42,112 nt of DNA from an uncultured Bacilli bacterium. GTDB taxonomy: Bacteria > Bacillota_I > Bacilli_A > RF39 > UBA660. Of the stretch, positions 1 to 7,477 are shown piece by piece. Numbering within the stretch: the first letter of the stretch is position 1; the number at the start of each line of letters is the position of its first letter. The position numbers and the translations under genes were made by a program. The notes beneath the pieces were generated by a model that worked only from the letters and a program-made list of their open reading frames with translations, had not been told where the DNA came from and did no database searches. The stretch lies in NCBI GenBank assembly GCA_947629165.1, contig CANRCR010000009.1, forward strand, positions 1 through 42,112. Direction: 5' to 3'.

Positions 1-915
1 GAAAGAATTAATAGTAAAGCAAAAATTAAAGATTTCTATAGTAAAGTATTTGAAACGCTTTATGTAATGGATTATATCGAAGCTCAAGCTTTCTTGAAAT
101 TAACGAATGAACAAAAAGCAGTCTTAGGTTTCCAAGCAAATTATCCAGATGTAGCAAAATATGAAAATACAAAAGAATTTTATAAAGCTCGTTTGGTAAC
201 ACAATATAAACAATTAACTGCAGAAGAATGGGGCGCAATGGAGTTAAATGATATCGATGATTTGATTAAAAATCGAATCACAATGGTACCTGGACTATAT
301 GAAGTTGGTTCTCGTGGAGACAATTTATATGGTGGAGAAGGTATTGCCAATATTCACTGGTATCAACCTTGGAATCCAGATGGTAGACCTGATTCTTATT
401 CATTAAAGTGGATATCTTACGAAATGTTAGGTTATGCTGGTTATGACGAAGGATTTATTGAATACGCAAGTAATAAAGATAATATTACTCAAAACGGAGT
501 CAACAACTTTAAGTCTGACTTGATGGCACTTAAAAAGATTACAGGATATGAATCGATGGACGAATATAAAAAGGATCGTTTTGCTGCAACAAAAGAAAAA
601 CTCGAACATCTTCAATACATTGATATTGATGAATACGCTCAAAAGTTCTATGATGCTTTAGTTAAAGATGCGACAGAGATGCAAGAAAAAGTGCAGGATC
701 TCTTCAATAAGAATAATGGTAAGGATGGTTGCTTAAAAGATAATTATTGGTGTACTCGAGGTGTTCAAGATGCACGAAGTTATCCAAATAGTTCGAAAGT
801 AAGAGAAGATTTGTACTTTGAACTTAAAACATCTACGAATGATTTTATAGGTGATATTTTCTCAGATGATGTTCATCAAGACTACGATTTTGATATTAAA
901 ACGAATAATGAATAA
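1..915 (+). CDS. C-terminal part of a probable M26-like (Zmp-type) zinc metallopeptidase, 5' end outside window
   Basis: The reading frame is open from base 1, so the internal ATG at 67 is probably not the start and the gene is cut by the window edge. The visible 304 residues have no membrane segment and no HExxH, so any catalytic zinc site lies upstream of the window. The stretch with HWYQPWNPDGRPDSYSLKW followed by EMLGYAGYDEGFIEYASN resembles, from memory, the region after the active site in Gram-positive surface metallopeptidases of the M26/Zmp group. If so, it is a secreted or cell-surface protease. The family call is from recalled pattern only. It ends 58 bases before yabG and no convincing terminator is seen between them. 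Confidence 0.5.
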   Translation, partial: ERINSKAKIKDFYSKVFETLYVMDYIEAQAFLKLTNEQKAVLGFQANYPDVAKYENTKEFYKARLVTQYKQLTAEEWGAMELNDIDDLIKNRITMVPGLYEVGSRGDNLYGGEGIANIHWYQPWNPDGRPDSYSLKWISYEMLGYAGYDEGFIEYASNKDNITQNGVNNFKSDLMALKKITGYESMDEYKKDRFAATKEKLEHLQYIDIDEYAQKFYDALVKDATEMQEKVQDLFNKNNGKDGCLKDNYWCTRGVQDARSYPNSSKVREDLYFELKTSTNDFIGDIFSDDVHQDYDFDIKTNNE

Positions 916-929
916 GGTAAGTTTATCTT

Positions 930-959
930 ACATAAATACTGTTAAAAAGCATAGAATTA
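930..959 (+). promoter_or_regulatory. possible mother-cell (SigK/SigE-like) promoter of yabG
   Basis: ACA at 930-932 and CATAGAATT at 950-958 are 17 bases apart. This approximates the sigma-K pattern (ACA, then CATAnnnTA) with one mismatch. In B. subtilis yabG is made in the mother cell under sigma-K. No sigma-A type promoter is seen here. The match is short and AT-rich, so confidence is low. Confidence 0.25.
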
Positions 960-973
960 CGTGAGGTGATTTT

Positions 974-1759
974 ATGCTTTTTCGTATTGGGGATTATGTA
1001 ACTCGTAATTCCTATCACAATGATACGGTCTTTCGAATTGTGGCTATTGATGGCGATCTAGTTTCATTAAAAGGTGTAAATATTCGTCTTTTTGCTGATA
1101 GTCCTATGGATGATTTAAAAAAGGTAGAAGAAGTGAAAGGAATTCAAGATGATCAACGAATGATTGAACGGATGGATGATTTTGTTAAGTTAGATCGAAA
1201 CGAATATTTTTATCTTCCTGGAAAGGTTCTTCATATCGATGGGGATCAAGAGTATCTAGATCGATGTATGAATTTTTATAAAAAATTAAATATTATGTGC
1301 TATGGTGTTAATTTAAAAGAGCATGAAATGAAAGATGAAATTGTTTCTTATTTAGAGGATTTAAATCCGGATATTGTCGTTATTACGGGGCACGACGCTT
1401 ATTATCGTCATAGTGGGGATATGCATAATTTGGATAATTATAAAAATACGCGAGATTTTGTCGAGGCCGTTCGAGCCGCTCGAAAGTACGAAAAGAGTCA
1501 GGAAAAGTTAGTTATTATTGCGGGTGCCTGTCAAAGTGACTACGAGGAACTTATCAAGGCGGGAGCAAATTTTGCTAGTAGTCCTAAACGAGTTAATATC
1601 CATGCACTAGATCCGGCCATTGTAGCTAGTAGTATCAGTTTGTCCGATAAAAATAAACCAATCGATTTAATTCCTATTATTGAAAAGACGAAATATGGAA
1701 AAGAGGGAATGGGCGGTATCATTACGAATGGAATGATGTTTGTGGGGTATCCACGATGA
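974..1759 (+). CDS. yabG: sporulation-specific protease YabG
   Basis: YabG (peptidase family U57) is a late sporulation cysteine protease that trims spore-coat proteins. The protein has 261 residues, slightly shorter than the B. subtilis enzyme. It opens with the small beta-rich domain of the family (FRIGDYVTRNSY). The core blocks VLHIDGDQEYLDRC, DIVVITGHDAYY, IIAGACQSDYEELIKAGANF and SSPKRVNIHALDP are all recognisable. The conserved His and Cys of the GHD and GACQS blocks are candidate catalytic residues. The ATG at 974 has a GAGGTGAT ribosome site 5-12 bases upstream. The 3' end overlaps veg by four bases (ATGA). The position before veg matches the B. subtilis order. It implies that the organism sporulates or did so recently. 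Confidence 0.93.
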   Translation: MLFRIGDYVTRNSYHNDTVFRIVAIDGDLVSLKGVNIRLFADSPMDDLKKVEEVKGIQDDQRMIERMDDFVKLDRNEYFYLPGKVLHIDGDQEYLDRCMNFYKKLNIMCYGVNLKEHEMKDEIVSYLEDLNPDIVVITGHDAYYRHSGDMHNLDNYKNTRDFVEAVRAARKYEKSQEKLVIIAGACQSDYEELIKAGANFASSPKRVNIHALDPAIVASSISLSDKNKPIDLIPIIEKTKYGKEGMGGIITNGMMFVGYPR

Positions 1760-1980
1760 CAATTGAAAGTGTTAAAAAGCAAGTCTGTTCGCAAAAAGGG
1801 AAAAAGTTACATTTTATTTTTTATGGTGCCCGTAATCAAACGGAAGAATTTGATGGAAAAATTATTGAGACCTATCCTGGGATTTTTTTAGTGAGTCCAT
1901 CCCATCAGGAACAAATCGTAAAATCTTTTAGTTACAGTGATGTTTTAACTTTGCATTTGGAAATCAAAGAGGAGGGTTAA
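1756..1980 (+). CDS. veg: Veg family protein (DUF1021)
   Basis: A 74-residue protein of the Veg family, whose B. subtilis member is a very abundant small protein linked to biofilm gene control. Conserved features are the start (SVKKQV), the central GxR segment (FYGARNQTEEFDGKIIETYPGIFLV) and the tail (FSYSDVLTLHLEI) of a small SH3-like beta barrel. Its ATG overlaps the yabG stop by four bases, so translation is probably coupled. No promoter of its own was found inside yabG. In B. subtilis veg has one of the strongest known vegetative promoters, so this arrangement is a departure. The ribosome site would lie in the yabG tail (GGGGTATCC, weak). Confidence 0.9.
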   Translation: MTIESVKKQVCSQKGKKLHFIFYGARNQTEEFDGKIIETYPGIFLVSPSHQEQIVKSFSYSDVLTLHLEIKEEG

Positions 1981-2005
1981 ACTTTCTCTTTTTTTGTGGT
2001 ATAAT
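1977..2005 (+). promoter_or_regulatory. promoter with strong -10, weak -35, for the gene at 2033
   Basis: TATAAT at 2000-2005, with TTAAAC at 1977-1982 as a poor -35 at 17-bp spacing. The -35 overlaps the veg stop codon. It places the transcription start near 2012, just before the GGAGGGG ribosome site at 2021-2026. Confidence 0.5.
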
Positions 2006-2032
2006 GGTGCATATAAGCTAGGAGGGGATTCC

Positions 2033-2596
2033 ATGGAACCGAAACGTTTGTCGACATCACAATTATTTTCTTTGGTTTTTTGTACTTTGGGTGTCACGTT
2101 TATTTTTATCGGTGTCGTTTATGGATATCTTAGTGATTTTGCGTCTCATTCCGTCGATACGGTTCCAATGGCCTCTTTTGAGGTCTCTTACGATGTTCCT
2201 AAAGGGCAAGGGGATACGATTCAACTACCTACTAATATACCTTTATCGGATGAGGAAGGTTTAAAGACGGATTACTATCAATTTACGATTAAAAATACTA
2301 CTTCTAGTACTAAAACGTATCGCGTTCGTCTCGTTTCTGATGCTTCTATGGTCCGTGCCGATGGATGTGAAGACAATCAAGTACCTTTACCTTATATTCG
2401 GTACAACGTAAACGATGGAACGCCACTTTATTTACGGGAAGTTGCGCGTACGGACTATACAATTTCATCTGGGGAACTCGCTCCTTATGAACGTCGTACG
2501 TATCAAATCCATTTATGGATTTCTTCGGAAGCATCTCAGGCGTTAACTGTGACGGAACATTTTCATGGACAAATTATTATAGAAGAGGTCGCTTAA
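2033..2596 (+). CDS. membrane-anchored extracytoplasmic protein of unknown function
   Basis: Not recognised. The ATG at 2033 is chosen over upstream in-frame codons because it follows AGGAGGGG by seven bases and lies just after the promoter; the longer frame would begin before the -10. The 187-residue protein has a short basic head, one hydrophobic helix at about residues 10-33, then a polar beta-rich domain outside the membrane. That domain carries YYQFTIKNTTSSTKTYRVRL and SGELAPYERRTYQIHLWI, a pattern like the immunoglobulin-type domains of surface-assembly proteins. A TasA/CalY-type (camelysin) relation is possible but is only a guess. It sits alone between veg and spoVG with its own promoter and terminator. 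The terminator hairpin contains the stop codon. Confidence 0.75.
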   Translation: MEPKRLSTSQLFSLVFCTLGVTFIFIGVVYGYLSDFASHSVDTVPMASFEVSYDVPKGQGDTIQLPTNIPLSDEEGLKTDYYQFTIKNTTSSTKTYRVRLVSDASMVRADGCEDNQVPLPYIRYNVNDGTPLYLREVARTDYTISSGELAPYERRTYQIHLWISSEASQALTVTEHFHGQIIIEEVA

Positions 2597-2607
2597 GACC
2601 TTTTTTT
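2583..2607 (+). terminator. rho-independent terminator of the gene at 2033
   Basis: An 8-bp stem (AAGAGGTC with GACCTTTT, including one G-T pair) encloses GCTTAA and runs into seven T. The TAA stop codon at 2594-2596 is in the loop. Confidence 0.8.
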
Positions 2608-2633
2608 GTACTTGTTTATTGAAAAAATAATTA

Positions 2634-2662
2634 TTGCATTTTATTTTTAATTGGTATATGAT
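2634..2662 (+). promoter_or_regulatory. sigma-A type promoter of spoVG
   Basis: TTGCAT at 2634-2639, 17-bp spacer, TATGAT at 2657-2662. In B. subtilis spoVG is a classic sigma-H gene; here the visible promoter looks like the housekeeping type. Confidence 0.75.
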
Positions 2663-2697
2663 ATAGGTATAAAGTTTTACTTTAAGGAGGGACAAAC

Positions 2698-2985
2698 ATG
2701 AAGATAACATCAGTTAACGTTCGCAAGATTGAAAAAGAAGGATCACGCATGAAAGGAATTGCCTCTGTATTACTAGATGATAGTTTTGCAGTACATGATA
2801 TTCGTATCATCGAAGGCGATAACGGTTTATTCATTGCTATGCCAAGTCGTAAGACGGCTACCGGTGGATATCGTGATATCGCTCATCCTATTAACCCAGA
2901 AGTTCGTTCTATGTTTGAAGATGCGATTCTTGAAGCGTATGAAAACGCTGAAGAACCTGCAAGTCAAGAAGCAGAAGAAGAATAA
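2698..2985 (+). CDS. spoVG: septation and regulatory protein SpoVG
   Basis: SpoVG is a small nucleic-acid-binding regulator involved in septation, sporulation and, in other Firmicutes, capsule and virulence genes. The 95-residue protein keeps the family core: an N-terminal strand ([10 protein letters not shown]), [20 protein letters not shown], and the signature [12 protein letters not shown] followed by [20 protein letters not shown]. It ends in an acidic tail ([11 protein letters not shown]) as is usual. AAGGAGG at 2684-2690 fixes the start. It is a single-gene unit with its own promoter and a strong terminator. In B. subtilis spoVG also follows veg by a few genes. Confidence 0.97.
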   Translation: MKITSVNVRKIEKEGSRMKGIASVLLDDSFAVHDIRIIEGDNGLFIAMPSRKTATGGYRDIAHPINPEVRSMFEDAILEAYENAEEPASQEAEEE

Positions 2986-2992
2986 GCGATTC

Positions 2993-3019
2993 AAGGACAA
3001 GTTACTTGTCCTTTTTTTT
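2993..3019 (+). terminator. rho-independent terminator of spoVG
   Basis: A perfect 9-bp stem AAGGACAAG / CTTGTCCTT with loop TTA, followed by eight T. Confidence 0.93.
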
Positions 3020-3065
3020 GTTCTAAAAAGTATTTGGTGGCATACGCTTTATTAGGAGGCAAAAA

Positions 3066-3362
3066 ATGGATAAAGATCATACAAGTACGATACAAAATTA
3101 TACGCACGGAATTACTTTAGTTGAACGTAAGAACGCTCTCATATCCGGAGTTAAAAAAATTGAGAGTTTCGATGATGAAGAATTTTTAATGGATACCGTT
3201 ATGGGAATGTTAGTTATCAAAGGAGAGTCGCTCGAATTATTAAAACTCGATACTCTACAAGGAAATGTCTCTATTAAAGGCTTAATAAAATCTTTGGCTT
3301 ATATCGAAGAGGGAACCAAAAAAGACAAGGAAAATAGCATTATTAATCGATTGTTTAAATAA
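3066..3362 (+). CDS. yabP: sporulation protein YabP
   Basis: YabP is a mother-cell sporulation protein needed, with YabQ, for correct spore cortex and coat development. The 98-residue protein contains the family blocks ITLVERKNALISGVKKIESF and DDEEFLMDTVMGMLVIKGESL, then the LDTLQGNVSIKGLI strand segment and an ending in RLFK. AGGAGG 5-11 bases upstream supports the ATG at 3066. Its stop overlaps the yabQ start by one base (TAATG), so the two are translationally coupled. CATACGCT at 3041-3048 resembles a sigma-E -10 element, which would fit the known B. subtilis control, but no clear -35 is visible. Confidence 0.92.
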   Translation: MDKDHTSTIQNYTHGITLVERKNALISGVKKIESFDDEEFLMDTVMGMLVIKGESLELLKLDTLQGNVSIKGLIKSLAYIEEGTKKDKENSIINRLFK

Positions 3363-3673
3363 TGAATCTTGAGATTCAAATTCAGTCGCTTATCTATTCC
3401 TTCGTCTATGGTCTCTTCTTTTCTTATTTACTTAATCTCAACTATCGTATTCTTTTTATGAGTCGTCGGTTAATTCAAATTTTTGCCAACTTCTTTTTTG
3501 TCTTAGATAATGTGTTTCTCTATTTTATTTTACTTCGTTATATTAATCAGGGAATCTTTCATACTTATTTCTTTTTGCTTCTTATTTTAGGTTTTATCGT
3601 AGGAAATACGGTAACTAAAAAAATACGTTTTAAAAAATGGTTTTTTAAAAGAAAAAAGGATATTCAAAAATAG
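3362..3673 (+). CDS. yabQ: spore cortex biosynthesis protein YabQ
   Basis: YabQ is a small polytopic membrane protein of the mother cell required for cortex formation. The 103-residue product has three hydrophobic stretches (about residues 6-26, 39-60 and 66-82) and a strongly basic C-terminus (KKIRFKKWFFKRKKDIQK), the expected topology. Sequence conservation in this family is low; the call rests on topology and on the invariable yabP-yabQ-divIC order. The start overlaps the yabP stop by one base and no separate ribosome site is needed. It is shorter than the B. subtilis protein, which has additional C-terminal sequence. Confidence 0.85.
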   Translation: MNLEIQIQSLIYSFVYGLFFSYLLNLNYRILFMSRRLIQIFANFFFVLDNVFLYFILLRYINQGIFHTYFFLLLILGFIVGNTVTKKIRFKKWFFKRKKDIQK

Positions 3674-3684
3674 GCCTTTTTTCT
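3650..3684 (+). terminator. possible terminator after yabQ
   Basis: AGAAAAAAGG at 3650-3659 is the exact complement of CCTTTTTTCT at 3675-3684, with a 15-base gap that includes the TAG stop. The stem is AT-rich and the T run is part of it, so efficiency is uncertain. Confidence 0.45.
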
Positions 3685-3728
3685 TTACAATTAATTTTGT
3701 AAAATTATGAAAACAATTGTCTATTTTG

Positions 3729-3757
3729 TTGTCTAGTCCTGTCCTTTATACTATAAT
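3729..3757 (+). promoter_or_regulatory. sigma-A type promoter of divIC
   Basis: TTGTCT at 3729-3734, 17-bp spacer, TATAAT at 3752-3757. It separates the vegetative divIC-tilS unit from the sporulation pair yabP-yabQ and rules out the ATG at 3760 as a start. Confidence 0.78.
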
Positions 3758-3783
3758 GTATGTTAGAAAAGTGGGTGAAGACT

Positions 3784-4080
3784 ATGGCAAATACTAGACA
3801 AAAAATAAAAGCGAAACGTCGTTTATTTTGCTTAGTTAGCACCTCTTTTATTGTTGTATTTACTTTGCTTTTTACTATCGGTGGATATTGGATGGAAATT
3901 ATCCAAAAATATCAAGAAAAAAGTGTGTTAGAAAAACAATTAACAGAACTTAAGAATGATGAAGCGGCTTTAAAAGTCAATGTTGAGAAGTTACAAGATC
4001 CGGATTATATTGCACGTTATGCACGTGAAAAATATCTTTATTCAAAAGATGGAGAATTTATTATCCGCATTCCTGAGTAG
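3784..4080 (+). CDS. divIC: cell-division protein DivIC/FtsB family
   Basis: DivIC bridges DivIB and FtsL in the division complex on the outer face of the membrane. The 98-residue protein has a basic cytoplasmic head (RQKIKAKRRLF), one membrane helix at about residues 17-38, a coiled coil (YQEKSVLEKQLTELKNDEAALK) and the family ending DPDYIARYAREKYLYSKDGE followed by FIIRIPE. The ATG at 3784 follows GGTGAAG by three bases and lies downstream of the predicted transcription start. The longer frame from 3760 would start within three bases of the -10 and is rejected. It is followed by tilS after 14 bases in one transcription unit. Confidence 0.93.
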   Translation: MANTRQKIKAKRRLFCLVSTSFIVVFTLLFTIGGYWMEIIQKYQEKSVLEKQLTELKNDEAALKVNVEKLQDPDYIARYAREKYLYSKDGEFIIRIPE

Positions 4081-4094
4081 TTTTAGGGGGAAAT

Positions 4095-5420
4095 ATGAAA
4101 GAACAGGTTTTAGCATTTTTACGTAAATATTCGATCTGTGAAAAAGATGTTTTAGTCGTTGGAGTTTCGGGTGGACCGGATTCCTTGACATTACTTTCTA
4201 TTTTAAAAGATCTTACGAAAGAAATTCCGTATTCTTTAGTGTGCGCTCATGTTAACCACAACGTTCGTCGCGTCAGTGCAAAAGAGAAAATATTCGTTGA
4301 AGATTGGTGCAAAAAAAATCACATTTTTTTTGAGTCAATGACGATTGAGCAGTATGGAGATGATAATTTTCATAACGAGGCTCGTAATTTGCGGTATCAG
4401 TTTTTTGAAAGTGTCGTTCATAAGTACCATGCTGCTTATCTTATAACTGCCCATCATGGAGATGACCTTATGGAGACCATTTTAATGCGTATTGTTCGTG
4501 GTTCTTCTTTAAAGGGCTACAGTGGTTTTAGTGAAGTTGTTCCTATGAAAGACTATACGATTTTGCGACCATTTATCACTTTTACGAAAGATGAAATTTT
4601 AAATTATGCTCATCAACATAAGATTCCTTACGTTACGGATAAATCGAATTTTAAAAGTAAATATACGCGTAATCGTTATCGGAAAAAAGTGCTTCCTTTT
4701 TTGAAACAGGAAGATCCACTCGTACATGAGAAGTTTTTAAAGTTTAGTCGGTTATTAAGTGCTTATAATGAATTTATCGATGGACAGACGAAAAAGGCGT
4801 TAGCAAAAGTTTATAAAGATCGATGCCTTTCTATTCCACTTTATTTAGAATTAGAGCCTTTGTTACAAATGGAAGTTATTCATTCGATTTTGGAAGAAGT
4901 TTATCAAGATGATTTGATGCTTATAAACGATCGCCATGTACAATTGATTCACGAACTGATCACTTCTCGAAAGAGCAATGCTTTTATCTATTTACCAAAC
5001 GAAGTTAAAGTGATTAAAAGCTACGAGGAACTTCGTTTAGTTATTGAGGCAGGAGAAGTGGCTAGTTATGAAATTGAACTTATCGATTATGCATTTTTAC
5101 CAAATGGAAAACATCTAGAAATGATCGATAAGACGGAAGAAAATGGTAATGATATCTGTCGTTTAGCAAGTTCTGAAGTTAGTCTTCCCCTCTATGTTCG
5201 TACACGTAAACATGGGGATAAAATGGAGTTACTTGGGACTATAGGACATCGAAAAATTAAAGATATTATGATCGATGCTAAAATTCCAATCGATGAACGA
5301 GAACTTTGGCCAATCGTGGTCGATTCGAAAGGAGAAATCGTTTGGTTACCCGGTTTAAAGAAAAGTAAATTTAATAAAACAAAACAGGAAAAGTATGATA
5401 TAATAATAAGATATTATTAG
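4095..5420 (+). CDS. tilS: tRNA(Ile)-lysidine synthase TilS
   Basis: TilS converts cytidine 34 of tRNA-Ile(CAU) to lysidine using ATP and lysine, so that the tRNA reads AUA. The 441-residue protein has the ATP-binding PP-loop SGGPDS at residues 25-30, the AHVNHNVR block, TAHHGDDLMETILMRIVRGS and the RNRYRKKVLPFL segment that contacts tRNA. A C-terminal domain with TRKHGDKMELLG and IPIDERELWPIV follows, as in Bacillus-type enzymes. A GGGGG ribosome site precedes the ATG by five bases. In B. subtilis hpt lies between tilS and ftsH; here ftsH follows directly after 15 bases. Confidence 0.97.
   Translation: MKEQVLAFLRKYSICEKDVLVVGVSGGPDSLTLLSILKDLTKEIPYSLVCAHVNHNVRRVSAKEKIFVEDWCKKNHIFFESMTIEQYGDDNFHNEARNLRYQFFESVVHKYHAAYLITAHHGDDLMETILMRIVRGSSLKGYSGFSEVVPMKDYTILRPFITFTKDEILNYAHQHKIPYVTDKSNFKSKYTRNRYRKKVLPFLKQEDPLVHEKFLKFSRLLSAYNEFIDGQTKKALAKVYKDRCLSIPLYLELEPLLQMEVIHSILEEVYQDDLMLINDRHVQLIHELITSRKSNAFIYLPNEVKVIKSYEELRLVIEAGEVASYEIELIDYAFLPNGKHLEMIDKTEENGNDICRLASSEVSLPLYVRTRKHGDKMELLGTIGHRKIKDIMIDAKIPIDERELWPIVVDSKGEIVWLPGLKKSKFNKTKQEKYDIIIRYY
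5396..5404 (+). promoter_or_regulatory. extended -10 promoter candidate for ftsH inside the tilS 3' end
   Basis: TGA-TATAAT at 5396-5404 is an extended -10 element lying in the last codons of tilS; AAAACA at 5376-5381 is a very poor -35. The start would be near 5411, just before the AAGGAGG of ftsH. It could give ftsH transcription independent of divIC-tilS. Confidence 0.45.
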
Positions 5421-5435
5421 CAAGGAGGAAAAAAC

Positions 5436-7400
5436 ATGAATCGTAAAACAATGAAAAGGGGACTTGTTCCTTATATATTCTTGATTTTATTAATGTTAGG
5501 TGTCCTTTACTTTATGAATGTTTTAAATCAAAAAGTAAATGTTTTAACCTATGATGAATTAATGACTAAGCTATCTAACGGGGAGGTAACAGAAGTACTC
5601 GTTACTCCGAAAGAACGAGCTTCGATTTATGAGATTCGTGGTTCTTTAAAAGATTATGAAGAAAATGAGTCGTTCTATGTACGGATTCCTTTAAGTGATC
5701 CTGTTATGAATACTTTAATTGAAGCATACGAAGGACATAATTTTACTTTTGAAACGGAGGAAGATCCAGAATCTAGTTCACTTATGTTGATTTTAGTGAA
5801 CGTTGTTCCATTCTTACTCTTTGGAGGAATTATTATTTATTTCTTCTCTCGTCAAGTGAACAGTTCTAATAAATCACTCGATTTTGGAAAGAGTAAAGCG
5901 CAATTAAGTGATGACAAGAACAAAGTAACTTTTGTCGATGTTGCAGGATTAAAAGAAGAAAAAGAAGAAGTAAAAGAGTTAATTGATTTCTTAAAGAATC
6001 CAAAACGTTTTCAAAAGTTAGGTGCTCGTATTCCTAAGGGAGTCCTTTTAGTAGGTCCTCCTGGAACCGGTAAAACTTTACTTGCTCGTGCCGTAGCAGG
6101 GGAAGCCAATGTTCCTTTCTATTACATTAGTGGATCTGACTTTGTAGAATTATTTGTCGGTGTCGGAGCAAGTCGTGTTCGGGATATGTTTAAACAAGCT
6201 AAACACAATGCCCCTTGTCTTATTTTTATCGATGAAATTGATGCTGTTGGAAGACAACGTGGAACTGGTTTAGGAGGAGGACACGATGAACGTGAACAAA
6301 CCCTTAACCAATTATTAACTGAAATGGATGGATTTGGTGCCAACGAAGGAATCATTGTTATTGCGGCAACGAACCGTGCAGATGTTTTGGATCCTGCACT
6401 TCTTCGTCCCGGTCGTTTCGATCGTCAAGTAACGGTTGGATTACCCGATGTTCGGGAACGGGAAGATATTTTAAAAGTACATGCCCGTAATAAAGTATTA
6501 AGTGATCGTGTCGATCTTAAAAATATTGCTAAAAGAACTCCTGGATTTAGTGGTGCTGATCTTGAAAACTTATTGAATGAAGCGGCTTTGCTTGCTGTAC
6601 GTCGAAATAAAGAACAAATTACGTTATCGGATATTGATGATGCAACCGATCGTGTTATTGCAGGACCTGCTAAAACAAGTCGTAAATACACGGATCATGA
6701 AAAAGAGTTAGTTGCTTATCACGAATCCGGCCATGCTGTAGTAGGATTAAAGTTAAGAAGTGCAGAAGAGGTTCAAAAGATAACGATTATTCCGCATGGA
6801 AATGCCGGTGGATATACGATGTCTTTACCGAAAGAAGAGCGTTATTTTGCAACCCGTTCTGAACTCATTGAACAGATTACCGGTTTACTTGCTGGACGTG
6901 TTTCTGAAGAGATTCATTTTGGAGAAGTTTCGACCGGTGCCCACAATGACTTTGAAAGAGCTACTAAAATTGCTCGAGCAATGGTAACAGAATATGGTAT
7001 GAGTGATTTAGGGCCCGTTCAATTAGAACAACAAGAAGGCGGGGTCTTCTTAGGAAGAGATTACAATAAGACACGTAATTTCTCGAACGAAGTTGCTCAT
7101 GAAATTGATATTGAAATGCGTAAGATTATCGATGAATGTTATCAAGATGCTAAGAAAGTTTTATTAGAAAATCAAGATTTAGTAAAACTTCTTGCAGAAA
7201 CTTTAATCGAACATGAAACACTTACCAAAGAACAAATTGATTATTTAGTAGAACATGGAACTTTACCTCCCGAAGAGGAAGTTTTAGACGAGGATAACAA
7301 GGAAGAAGAACTTCGCAAGAAAGCAAAAGATCTTGGAATCAAAGGTTATACTAAAATGAGTTTAGAGGAACTTGAAAAAGAAATAGAAAAGCATCAGTAA
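5436..7400 (+). CDS. ftsH: ATP-dependent membrane zinc protease FtsH
   Basis: FtsH is a hexameric membrane AAA+ protease that degrades damaged membrane proteins and regulators. Two membrane helices (about residues 8-27 and 112-136) flank the extracytoplasmic domain. The AAA module has Walker A GPPGTGKT at 207-214, Walker B LIFIDEID at 262-269, and the second-region-of-homology arginines in RPGRFDRQ. The zinc motif HESGH is at 429-433. AAGGAGG supports the start. The usual protease domain ends near residue 612. After an acidic linker, a short segment [20 protein letters not shown] at about 628-647 resembles a Rho-N/SAP-like helical unit, which is unusual for FtsH. Total length is 654, within the family range. 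Confidence 0.97.
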   Translation: MNRKTMKRGLVPYIFLILLMLGVLYFMNVLNQKVNVLTYDELMTKLSNGEVTEVLVTPKERASIYEIRGSLKDYEENESFYVRIPLSDPVMNTLIEAYEGHNFTFETEEDPESSSLMLILVNVVPFLLFGGIIIYFFSRQVNSSNKSLDFGKSKAQLSDDKNKVTFVDVAGLKEEKEEVKELIDFLKNPKRFQKLGARIPKGVLLVGPPGTGKTLLARAVAGEANVPFYYISGSDFVELFVGVGASRVRDMFKQAKHNAPCLIFIDEIDAVGRQRGTGLGGGHDEREQTLNQLLTEMDGFGANEGIIVIAATNRADVLDPALLRPGRFDRQVTVGLPDVREREDILKVHARNKVLSDRVDLKNIAKRTPGFSGADLENLLNEAALLAVRRNKEQITLSDIDDATDRVIAGPAKTSRKYTDHEKELVAYHESGHAVVGLKLRSAEEVQKITIIPHGNAGGYTMSLPKEERYFATRSELIEQITGLLAGRVSEEIHFGEVSTGAHNDFERATKIARAMVTEYGMSDLGPVQLEQQEGGVFLGRDYNKTRNFSNEVAHEIDIEMRKIIDECYQDAKKVLLENQDLVKLLAETLIEHETLTKEQIDYLVEHGTLPPEEEVLDEDNKEEELRKKAKDLGIKGYTKMSLEELEKEIEKHQ

Positions 7401-7411
7401 GATGCTTTTTT
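7387..7411 (+). terminator. rho-independent terminator of ftsH
   Basis: A 9-bp stem AAAAGCATC / GATGCTTTT with loop AGTAA and a T run. The loop contains the ftsH stop codon. Confidence 0.87.
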
Positions 7412-7423
7412 CTTATGTATTCA

Positions 7424-7452
7424 TTGACTTTTGGACGTTTTTGCGTTATAAT
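7424..7452 (+). promoter_or_regulatory. sigma-A promoter for the gene at 7478
   Basis: TTGACT at 7424-7429, 17-bp spacer, TATAAT at 7447-7452. It begins 13 bases after the ftsH terminator. Confidence 0.87.
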
Positions 7453-7477
7453 GGAGGCACTTTTAAGGGGGTACGTT

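Noticed and set aside
917-931. Hairpin GTAAG / CTTAC after the first gene as a terminator
   Set aside because: Only five pairs and no T run on either strand.
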